Shown in pieces: positions 1 through 4,862 of a stretch of 10,060 bases of DNA. The position numbers and the translations under genes were made by a program. Source of the stretch: AC-37 sp036382905 (lineage in GTDB: Bacteria > Actinomycetota > Thermoleophilia > Solirubrobacterales > Thermoleophilaceae); assembly GCA_036382905.1 (NCBI GenBank), contig DASVPL010000166.1, forward strand, positions 1 to 10,060, given 5' to 3'. The notes beneath the pieces were generated by a model, which was not told where the DNA came from, ran no database searches, and worked only from the letters and a program-made list of their open reading frames with translations. The stretch's first letter is position 1; each line of letters starts with the position of its first letter.

Positions 1-432
1 CTGCTCGGCCAGTCCGATGATGATGCCCTCGGGGCCGCGCACGAAGCAGAGCCGGTAGACGTCCTCGTACTGCGCGATCTCGCCCACGAGCTCGGCACCG
101 TGGCCGCGCAGGCGGGCAACGACGTCGTCGATGCCCTCGACCGCGAACATGATCCGGCGCAGGCCGAGGGCGTTGGACGGCGCGTCCTCCGGCTCGGCCC
201 TGACCGCCGGCGGCGTGTGGAACCGCGACAGCTCGACCCGGCCGTGGCCGTCGGGGGTGCGCATCATCGCGATGTCGGCACGGACGTCGTCGAGCCCGAC
301 GACGCTGCCCACCCAAGGGCCCTCGACCTGCTGCTCGGCCTCCAGCTCCATGCCCAGCTCGGTGAAGAACGCCTTGGCGGCCTCGAGGTCCTCGACGACG
401 ATGAGGACGTTGTCCATGCGCTGAAGCGCCAT
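1..432 (-). CDS. VOC (glyoxalase/bleomycin-resistance) family protein, 3' end missing
   Basis: The reading frame stays open from an ATG at 432 to the window edge, giving 144 residues without the C-terminus. It has the two-module VOC pattern. The first strand and helix read DNVLIVVEDLEAAKAFF, followed by ELGMELE. The second module starts at LRRIMFAVEGIDDVVARLR and ends in RGPEGIIIGLAEQ. VOC proteins are small cytosolic metalloenzymes or binding proteins (glyoxalases, dioxygenases, resistance proteins), and the substrate cannot be read from this sequence. The usual metal-binding histidines at the start of each module are not evident: Asp-Asn and Arg occupy those places. A glutamate is present in the last strand. 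An internal ATG at 417 would remove five residues, and no strong ribosome site separates the two. The lipoprotein gene starts only 19 bp away on the other strand. Confidence 0.85.
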   Translation of the reverse strand, partial: MALQRMDNVLIVVEDLEAAKAFFTELGMELEAEQQVEGPWVGSVVGLDDVRADIAMMRTPDGHGRVELSRFHTPPAVRAEPEDAPSNALGLRRIMFAVEGIDDVVARLRGHGAELVGEIAQYEDVYRLCFVRGPEGIIIGLAEQ

Positions 433-437
433 CCGGC

Positions 438-441
438 GGAG
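438..441 (+). promoter_or_regulatory. ribosome binding site deciding the lipoprotein start
   Basis: GGAG lies 10 nt before the GTG at 452. The competing TTG at 482 has only a weak purine stretch too far upstream (GAGGA about 18 nt away), which favours the longer N-terminus. Confidence 0.45.
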
Positions 442-451
442 AATAGGTCGG

Positions 452-1174
452 GTGCTTCGAGGACACGCACACGGGCCCGACTTGCGGCTTCGAATCGCGA
501 TCCTCGCCGCTGCAGTCATCGCGGGGTGCGGCAGCTCCAACGGCGAGCGCGCGCGGGAGCGATCGCAGACCGACCCAGCCTCGCCCCGGCCTGGCGTCAT
601 ACCGCTGGCTCGCACCCCGGCGGTGGTGAGCGACGCCTGCCGGAGTGCGGCCGCGTCCGCTCGGCTCGCCTGCCCCGGGCTGTTCCCAGCGCGAGGCGAT
701 GTGACGAAGGTCCGAGCCATGAAGATGACCCACGACGCGTACGCGGGCTATCTGCTCGACTTCAACCAGCCCGCGTTTGGTGGCGACGACCTCGGCCACA
801 TGCTGCTCGGAGCTCAGCCACGGCCGCTCGATGTGAACGGCACAGTGGGTCAGACGTGGCCGCGGCGGAGCACGGGCGCACCCGACACCGAGCTGCGGCT
901 TCCAGCGCGCACCGATGGCCCGCGCGCCCGGCGTTTGGCGATCGTCCGGGTCGTCCGGGTCGGGGACGCCGACGCCCTCGTCCTCAGATCGCCGCCGATG
1001 CCCGCCGGGGGCATCCACTCCGGTCACGTGATCGTCCTGTGGAACCTGGCCGGACGCGGGTATGAGGTTTCGCTTCACCTCGCCGACAGCCGCAGGCCGG
1101 GCCGTTACACCGAGCGAGAACGGATTCGGGCGGCGGTGACGGTCGCACGGAGCTACCGCCCTCAATCAGGCTGA
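452..1174 (+). CDS. putative secreted lipoprotein of unknown function
   Basis: The frame encodes 240 residues from a GTG preceded by GGAG at 438-441 (10 nt spacing). A basic stretch (LRLR) and a hydrophobic core are followed by a lipobox, IAGC, with the cysteine at residue 26, so export and lipid anchoring are predicted. A TTG at 482 would give a more standard short signal peptide (MRLRIAILAAAVIAGC) but has a poorer ribosome site. After the anchor comes a Ser/Pro/Arg-rich stretch. A compact domain follows at about residues 85-235 with beta-like segments such as RRLAIVRVVRVGDADALVLRS and HVIVLWNLAGRGYEVSLHL. I do not recognise the family. Its 3' end overlaps the convergent VOC gene by 13 bp. 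The frame is judged real because of the signal peptide and the lack of a better frame on either strand. Confidence 0.7.
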   Translation: MLRGHAHGPDLRLRIAILAAAVIAGCGSSNGERARERSQTDPASPRPGVIPLARTPAVVSDACRSAAASARLACPGLFPARGDVTKVRAMKMTHDAYAGYLLDFNQPAFGGDDLGHMLLGAQPRPLDVNGTVGQTWPRRSTGAPDTELRLPARTDGPRARRLAIVRVVRVGDADALVLRSPPMPAGGIHSGHVIVLWNLAGRGYEVSLHLADSRRPGRYTERERIRAAVTVARSYRPQSG

Positions 1175-1566
1175 GGTGCGCCGCCCCGCGCGCGGATCTC
1201 CTGCACGGCCCAGCCGTTCCCGTCCAGGTCCTTGAAGAACACGAAGCGCGAGCCGTCCCGGTCGACCGGTTCGAACTGCTTGATCTCGCTCACGTCGAGC
1301 CCCCGCTCCACGAGCTCCGCGCGCGCGGCGTCGATGTCGGACACGACCAGCTGGACGCCGTCGAGGCTTCCGGGCTCCATCGCTCCCAACCCCTCACCGA
1401 TGACGATCGAGCAGCCGGAGCCCGGCGGCGTCAGCTGCACCACTCGCAACGCCTCGGTTGGCCGCACGTCGTGGTCCAACTTGAAGCCGACCACATCCGC
1501 GTAGAACTCCTTCGCCCGGTCCACATCCGAGACGGGAACCACGACCACCTCGAGCGTCCAATCCAA
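1162..1566 (-). CDS. VOC family protein (glyoxalase-like)
   Basis: This is a complete 134-residue VOC protein, the usual length for a single-chain two-module member. Module one begins TLEVVVVPVSDVDRAKEFY and continues into DVVGFKLDHDVRP. Module two begins GVQLVVSDIDAARAELVERG and ends in FVFFKDLDGNGWAVQEI, a typical VOC terminal strand with a glutamate. The start is TTG at 1566, supported by AGGAG nine nucleotides upstream. Known relatives are annotated as glyoxalases or resistance proteins; the substrate here is unknown. The gene is divergent from an ArsR repressor and its AHSA1 partner across 110 bp containing an AT-rich dyad, so shared control is likely. Its last 13 bp overlap the convergent lipoprotein gene. 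Confidence 0.92.
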   Translation of the reverse strand: MDWTLEVVVVPVSDVDRAKEFYADVVGFKLDHDVRPTEALRVVQLTPPGSGCSIVIGEGLGAMEPGSLDGVQLVVSDIDAARAELVERGLDVSEIKQFEPVDRDGSRFVFFKDLDGNGWAVQEIRARGGAPQPD

Positions 1567-1575
1567 GATCGATCT

Positions 1576-1580
1576 CTCCT
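1576..1580 (-). promoter_or_regulatory. ribosome binding site for the TTG-started VOC gene
   Basis: AGGAG on the minus strand, nine nucleotides before the TTG at 1566. It supports the rare start codon. Confidence 0.7.
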
Positions 1581-1623
1581 CTGTGTGCTTGGGAACGGCG
1601 AGTGCATCGCCTGGCCCGAGAGT

Positions 1624-1647
1624 ATCAGTTTATATTTATATATAGAT
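1624..1647. promoter_or_regulatory. AT-rich imperfect dyad, candidate ArsR operator and divergent promoter
   Basis: The arms ATCAGTTTATA (1624-1634) and TATATATAGAT (1637-1647) are inverted copies matching at 8 of 11 positions around a 2-bp centre. The surrounding stretch 1620-1647 is almost entirely A/T in a genome near 70% G+C. It lies between the VOC gene (minus) and arsR (plus). TATA-like hexamers on both strands could serve as -10 boxes. ArsR-family repressors usually bind AT-rich dyads of this size over their own promoter. Assignment to this ArsR protein is inference from position. Confidence 0.55.
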
Positions 1648-1676
1648 CCCCTTATCTCCCCGCTACGCTTCCCCGC

Positions 1677-2012
1677 GTGCACGCCCTCGACGTCCTCGGC
1701 GATCCCGTCCGACGCCGGATCCTCGAGCTTCTCGCCGACGGCGAGCAGCCCGCCGGCACGGTGACCGCGGAGATCCAGCGGGACTTCGGGATCTCTCAGC
1801 CCGCGGTCTCGCACCAGCTGCGCGTCCTGCGCGACAACGGGTTCGCGTCCGTGCGCGCGGAGGGCACGCGCCGCCTGTACTCGGTCCACCCCGCCCCGCT
1901 CCAATCGGTCGACGAGTGGCTCGCTCCGTTCAGGAAGTTCTGGAACCAGCGCCTCGACGCGCTCGGCACGGAGCTGGCCCGCGGCAAGCGGAAGAGGGCA
2001 AAGGCGCCGTGA
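1677..2012 (+). CDS. ArsR-family winged-helix transcriptional repressor
   Basis: The product is 111 residues. Residues 1-20 (ALDVLGDPVRRRILELLADG) are the classic ArsR first helices. The recognition helix region ISQPAVSHQLRVLRDNG spans residues 39-55, followed by the wing VRAEGTRRLYSV. There is no cysteine anywhere, so a metal-thiolate sensor of the arsenite/cadmium type is excluded and an organic ligand or protein partner is more likely. The C-terminus (WLAPFRKFWNQRLDALG, then a Lys/Arg-rich tail) matches the subgroup paired with AHSA1 proteins. I chose GTG 1677 because a longer frame from 1602 would translate the AT-rich promoter-like stretch. No clear ribosome site precedes 1677, so the message may be leaderless or weakly initiated. 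The stop overlaps the next start (GTGA), implying translational coupling. Confidence 0.92.
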   Translation: MHALDVLGDPVRRRILELLADGEQPAGTVTAEIQRDFGISQPAVSHQLRVLRDNGFASVRAEGTRRLYSVHPAPLQSVDEWLAPFRKFWNQRLDALGTELARGKRKRAKAP

Positions 2013-2590
2013 CGACCCGCCCGCGCACCGCCACCGAGCCGGAGCCGCAGCTCCGCCATCGCCGCATCGACGCCGGCGACGCACGGGTCGCGGTCTTCAC
2101 TCGCACCTACGACGCGGCCGTGGACGACGTGTGGGACGCCTGCACGAACCCGGATCGGCTACGGCGCTGGTACGTCCCGGTCAGCGGCGACCTGCGCCTC
2201 GGCGGCACCTTCGCTCAGCCGCCGATGGGTACCGGCACGATCGTCGCGTGCGAGCCACCCCGGTACCTGAAGCTGTCCCTGGGCGGCGGAGCCGACGAGA
2301 TCGAGCTGCGTCTCGCGCCCGCGGACGAGGAGCGCACGGTGCTGGAGCTCCAGCACGCGACGACGCTCGACGAGCACGAGATCGGCGGTCAGATGTACGA
2401 CGCGATCTTCTGCATGGGCGGCGGCTACTACCCGCGCCTCGCCGCCCTCGGCCGGCACCTGGACGGAACGCTGCCGGACGACTACGACACCCTCACCTTC
2501 CACGAGAGACCAGAGAACCGCCCCATCATCGAGCGCGGCAGCGCCGCCATGGCGGCTCTGCTAGCGGCCGAGCCGAAGCGCGACGGCTAG
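2009..2590 (+). CDS. AHSA1/SRPBCC-domain protein coupled to ArsR
   Basis: The product is 193 residues from a GTG that overlaps the arsR stop. The N-terminal strand and helix VAVFTRTYDAAVDDVWDACT and the following NPDRLRRWYVPVSGDLRLGG are hallmarks of the Aha1/START-like fold. The strands GTGTIVACEPPRYLKLSL, DEIELRLAPADEERTVLEL and a C-terminal helix (about residues 125-150) complete it. These single-domain cytosolic proteins form a hydrophobic cavity that binds lipids or other small hydrophobic ligands. In many actinobacteria they are encoded directly after an ArsR repressor, as here. No catalytic residue can be assigned. The last 40 residues are an extension beyond the core domain. The operon with arsR and the divergent VOC gene suggests joint control by the repressor. 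Confidence 0.92.
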   Translation: MTTRPRTATEPEPQLRHRRIDAGDARVAVFTRTYDAAVDDVWDACTNPDRLRRWYVPVSGDLRLGGTFAQPPMGTGTIVACEPPRYLKLSLGGGADEIELRLAPADEERTVLELQHATTLDEHEIGGQMYDAIFCMGGGYYPRLAALGRHLDGTLPDDYDTLTFHERPENRPIIERGSAAMAALLAAEPKRDG

Positions 2591-2604
2591 CCCCGCGCGG
2601 GCGA

Positions 2605-2667
2605 TCAGGGAACCAGCGGCCAGGGCCACGGCCGGGCGTACAGGCGGTTCGGCGGTGTCGACTTCAT
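2605..2667 (-). CDS. possible 20-residue Trp/Pro-rich peptide
   Basis: An ATG at 2667 opens a 20-codon frame ending in TGA at 2605: MKSTPPNRLYARPWPWPLVP. It is preceded by AAGGAGGT, a perfect eight-base match to the anti-Shine-Dalgarno end of 16S rRNA. The AAGGAGG core leaves five nucleotides before the ATG, slightly close but workable. This is the strongest ribosome site in the window. The peptide has five prolines in its last nine residues, a WPWP core and net positive charge, with no membrane segment. It could be a leader peptide, a small secreted or antimicrobial peptide, or a chance frame. It points away from the LuxR-type gene and toward the AHSA1 gene. No family is recognised, and the call rests mainly on the ribosome site. 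Confidence 0.3.
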   Translation of the reverse strand: MKSTPPNRLYARPWPWPLVP

Positions 2668-2672
2668 CAGGA

Positions 2673-2679
2673 CCTCCTT
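2673..2679 (-). promoter_or_regulatory. exceptionally strong Shine-Dalgarno sequence
   Basis: AAGGAGG on the minus strand (AAGGAGGT with the next base) lies five nucleotides before an ATG at 2667. It is unexpected in a gap with no annotated-size gene downstream on that strand. Confidence 0.45.
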
Positions 2680-2719
2680 GCCTCCATCGGCACGGCCGGC
2701 GTCCCGCGTCCGGCGCGCG

Positions 2720-2788
2720 TTGCGCAATGGACGACCCCGGTTGCGCCAAGCCGGGATCGCTTGCGCCAGCCCGGCACCTGTTGCCCGA
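2720..2788 (+). repeat. phased direct repeats of TTGCGCCA at 20-21 bp spacing
   Basis: TTGCGCAA (2720), TTGCGCCA (2741), TTGCGCCA (2761) and TTGCCCGA (2781) begin 21, 20 and 20 bp apart, which places them on one face of the helix two turns apart. The units at 2741 and 2761 also share a CCGG block after the heptamer. The first copy is itself a perfect 8-bp palindrome. Such arrays usually mark cooperative binding by a regulator. The region is upstream of the LuxR-type gene and also of the small ORF on the other strand. Confidence 0.5.
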
Positions 2789-2891
2789 CGCGGGGGCGCC
2801 ACCTGCTAGTTCGATCGGGACGCGCCGAGGAGCTGGGCTGCGGTCGGCAGTAGATCGTCGGGGTTGATCCCCCGTAAGCGGCGTCGGTGTG

Positions 2892-2905
2892 CGAACATAT
2901 GTTCG
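2892..2905. promoter_or_regulatory. LexA (SOS) box-like perfect palindrome
   Basis: CGAACATATGTTCG is a perfect 14-bp palindrome that fits the Gram-positive/actinobacterial LexA pattern CGAAC-N4-GTTCG. It ends 25 bp before the ATG at 2931 and overlaps a TATGTT hexamer (2898-2903) that could be a -10 box, so bound LexA would block transcription of the LuxR-type gene. The motif match is direct; regulation is inferred. Confidence 0.65.
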
Positions 2906-2930
2906 TATGGGACGACACCCGGGACGCCGA

Positions 2931-3557
2931 ATGGTGGAGCTAGCCGTCGTCGGTGGTAGCGCGCTGTACCGGGAGTCGATACGGCGCGTGCTGGACGACG
3001 CGGGCGGCCTCGAGGTCGTGGGCACGGCGGCCTCGCTCGCGGAGGCGGCTCCCCTGGTCGAGCGGGCCCACCCCGACGTACTGGTGGTCGACCTCCAGTG
3101 GGAGCGCGACCTCGCCGGACTGGCGTCGATCAAGGAGCGGCACCCGGACCTGCGCGTGGTGGTCCTGGGCGTGGACGGCGACGAGGCAACGGTCGTCGGC
3201 TGCGCCGCGGCCGGCGTGATGGGCTACCTGGCCCGCGAGACGACCGCGGCCGACCTCGTCAAGGCGATCAGGCAGGTGGCCAAGGGCGAGCTGGCGTGCC
3301 CGCCGGCGATCGTCGAGACGCTCGTGCGCGGACTGTCGCGACGACCAGGGCGCACGGCGACGGCGGCGCTCGACGGCCTCACGCGGCGCGAGCGCGACGT
3401 GATCGATCTGCTCGGGCTCGGCCTCACGAACAAGCAGATCGCGGAGCGGCTCTGCATCCAGGTAGCGACCGTCAAGAGTCACGTCCACAGCATCCTCACA
3501 AAGCTCGGGCTCGCTCGCCGCGCTGAGGTCGTGGCGCTCATGCGCGACCGCGCGTAG
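2931..3557 (+). CDS. orphan NarL/LuxR-type response regulator with degenerate receiver
   Basis: The product is 208 residues from ATG 2931. Residues 1-118 form a receiver-like domain and residues 150-205 a complete GerE/LuxR HTH (LTRRERDVIDLLGLGLTNKQ, then VATVKSHVHSILTKLGL). The receiver keeps the phospho-acceptor position (VVDLQ, Asp54). The acidic pair that binds Mg2+ near the end of strand 1 is replaced by Gly-Gly (VVGGS, 8-9), the switch Thr/Ser is Gly80, and the conserved Lys is Arg102. Phosphorylation-dependent switching is therefore doubtful, and no histidine kinase is nearby. In-frame alternatives at 2907 (ATG) and 2889 (GTG) would put the LexA-type box inside or at the edge of the gene. 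Start 2931 places the first beta strand at the N-terminus, as usual for the family. It is probably a DNA-binding regulator; targets are unknown. Confidence 0.9.
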   Translation: MVELAVVGGSALYRESIRRVLDDAGGLEVVGTAASLAEAAPLVERAHPDVLVVDLQWERDLAGLASIKERHPDLRVVVLGVDGDEATVVGCAAAGVMGYLARETTAADLVKAIRQVAKGELACPPAIVETLVRGLSRRPGRTATAALDGLTRRERDVIDLLGLGLTNKQIAERLCIQVATVKSHVHSILTKLGLARRAEVVALMRDRA

Positions 3558-3592
3558 GGGTATCTGGACCCGCGACGGCCGCGGTCTGCGCC

Positions 3593-3613
3593 CTGCGGTC
3601 TAGATCTCCGCAG
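3593..3613. repeat. inverted repeat after the LuxR-type gene
   Basis: Perfect 6-bp arms CTGCGG and CCGCAG flank TCTAGATCT, 36 bp after the luxR-type stop. There is no following T-run, so an operator or a factor-assisted terminator is as likely as an intrinsic terminator. Confidence 0.35.
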
Positions 3614-3619
3614 CGCAAG

Positions 3620-3637
3620 ATCGATCCTTGGACCGAT
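3620..3637. promoter_or_regulatory. 18-bp imperfect palindrome, candidate operator
   Basis: ATCGATCC and GGACCGAT are inverted with one mismatch around a TT centre. The site lies about 155 bp before the FMN-reductase/AraC fusion gene. Its size suits a dimeric regulator, possibly autoregulation; the binding protein is not known. Confidence 0.35.
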
Positions 3638-3793
3638 GACAACGGACGCCGCACGCGAGAGGGTTGCTGTTCAGCGTGGGCGTACCTGGGAGACACGGCA
3701 CCGAGCACACGGGCCGGGTCCCGGACGGACGCGCTTCTCGAGGCCGGACTCGTGCGCCGGCCGCGGGCCAGACGAGCGGGAGTGGGGCTCGAC

Positions 3794-4846
3794 ATGGCCG
3801 CGGCCGGTGCGCGCCGTCCTCACCCGCGGGCCTCCGCCGGAATGGCCGCCGAACCCCGGCCTAGCGTCCTGGTCGTCGGCGGCAGCAGGATCGTGCCGTC
3901 GCGAACCCGCGCGCTGCTCGAGGCCGTGGCGACAGCCGTGGAGCAGGCGGGCGCGGTGCCCGAGCTCTGGGACGTACGACAGCCGGCGCAACCCGGCGCG
4001 CTGCGGGGCGCCGCCTCGCGCGCCCAGGCGCTCGTGGTCGTGACGCCCACCTACCACGCCTCCTACTCCGGGCTCGTAAAGCACGCGCTCGACCAGCTCG
4101 ATCCCGGGATCGTCGGCGGCAAGCCGGTCGCCCTCATGGCCACCACCGGCCCGGTCCCGACGCCGCAGGCGCTCGACCACCTCCGGATCGTGGCCGGCGC
4201 GCTCGACGCGTTCGCCATCCCCGCCCAGATCGTGGCCACCGAGGCCGGCTTCCAGCAGCGCGACGGCCGCTTTCAGATCACCGACGAGCTGCTGCATCAG
4301 CGCGTTCGTACCGTCGTGCAGGAGCTGGTGCTCGTCGCGTGGCGGCTCGACGCGCCCGGCGAGCCCCGCCTGCACCCGGAGCCCGCGCGCAACGGCCGGG
4401 CGACTGCGGCGGCCGCAACTGTGGACCTGCTGCGCCGGCGGCCCGGCGACCTGCCCGACCAGATCAAGCGGGCGGTCGAGTACATCCGCGCGAACTTCGC
4501 CAAGGGCCCGCTTCCGCTCGACGATGTCGCGCGCGAGGCGCACATGAGCCGCTACCACTTCTCGCGCACGTTCAAGCGGGTCACGGGCGTCCGCTTCATC
4601 GAGTACGTGACGAGGTTGCGGCTGGCGCGGGCCTGCGCGCTGCTCGCGGAGAGCGAGCAGACGATCACGGCGGTCGCGCTCGCGGTCGGCTACCAGGACC
4701 TGCGCCCGTTCGAGCGGACGTTCAAGAAGGAGATCGGCTACACGCCGTCGCAGTACCGCAGGCGCGTGCGCGCCGGCCTGGAGGACCCGCCGCCGACCGG
4801 GCTCGGTCCCGACACCGCTGGCGGTGCGCCGCCGGGAACGGGGTGA
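3794..4846 (+). CDS. FMN-reductase-like flavodoxin domain fused to an AraC-type HTH regulator
   Basis: The product is 350 residues from ATG 3794 (GGGAG at 3778-3782, 11 nt upstream). ATG 3842 (334 residues) would start just before the first strand, and GTG 3752 would lengthen it. Residues 24-190 resemble NADPH-dependent FMN reductases. They contain strand 1 with a phosphate loop (VLVVGGSRIVPSRTRALLEA), an ALVVVTPTYHASYSGLVKHA flavin-binding segment, and GGKPVALMATTGP. Residues 220-325 are a full two-helix-turn-helix AraC domain (LDDVAREAHMSRYHFSRTFK, then AVALAVGYQDLRPFERTFKK and the terminal GYTPSQYRRR). Sensor-plus-HTH architecture is normal for AraC proteins, but a flavin reductase as the N-terminal part is not the usual sensor. 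A flavin- or NAD(P)H-responsive regulator is a reasonable inference. The C-terminus is a Pro/Gly tail. The gene ends 16 bp from the convergent amine oxidase gene. Confidence 0.88.
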   Translation: MAAAGARRPHPRASAGMAAEPRPSVLVVGGSRIVPSRTRALLEAVATAVEQAGAVPELWDVRQPAQPGALRGAASRAQALVVVTPTYHASYSGLVKHALDQLDPGIVGGKPVALMATTGPVPTPQALDHLRIVAGALDAFAIPAQIVATEAGFQQRDGRFQITDELLHQRVRTVVQELVLVAWRLDAPGEPRLHPEPARNGRATAAAATVDLLRRRPGDLPDQIKRAVEYIRANFAKGPLPLDDVAREAHMSRYHFSRTFKRVTGVRFIEYVTRLRLARACALLAESEQTITAVALAVGYQDLRPFERTFKKEIGYTPSQYRRRVRAGLEDPPPTGLGPDTAGGAPPGTG

Positions 4847-4862
4847 GGGCCGCCGGCCGTCC

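Larger units (their letters stand above)
2591..2930. other. 340-bp intergenic regulatory region
   Basis: No convincing full-length gene lies here. It holds, in order, a possible 20-codon ORF on the minus strand (2605-2667), a heptamer repeated every 20-21 bp (2720-2788), a short inverted repeat CGGGG-N6-CCCCG (2859-2874) and a LexA-type palindrome (2892-2905). A CCCGCGCGGG palindrome directly follows the AHSA1 stop, but its stem is too short for a convincing terminator. Confidence 0.6.
3558..3793. other. intergenic region with two inverted repeats
   Basis: No gene is supported in this stretch of about 236 bp. It contains CTGCGG-N9-CCGCAG (3593-3613) and ATCGATCC-TT-GGACCGAT (3620-3637), described separately. 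The remainder up to 3793 is G+C-rich without a recognisable promoter. An ATG at 3636 opens a frame of Arg/Pro/Gly-rich composition that looks like read-through of non-coding DNA. Confidence 0.5.

Noticed and set aside
100..1065. 321-codon open frame on the plus strand across the left VOC gene and lipoprotein gene
   Set aside because: It covers two better-supported genes in other frames and has Arg/Ala/His-rich low-information composition.
1602..1676. Longer N-terminus for the ArsR protein
   Set aside because: The added residues come from the AT-rich promoter/operator stretch and do not resemble the family N-terminus. GTG 1677 gives a standard start.
2592..2601. CCCGCGCGGG palindrome after the AHSA1 stop as a terminator
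   Set aside because: The stem is three pairs with a four-base loop, expected by chance at this G+C content.
3636..4043. 135-codon plus-strand frame starting in the gap before the flavin/AraC fusion
   Set aside because: Arg/Pro/Ser-rich composition without domains, and it runs into the fusion gene in another frame.
4847..4862. Bidirectional terminator between the fusion gene and the oxidase gene
   Set aside because: GGCC-GCC-GGCC gives only four pairs, with weak flanking GAGG/CCTC pairing and no T-run on either strand.
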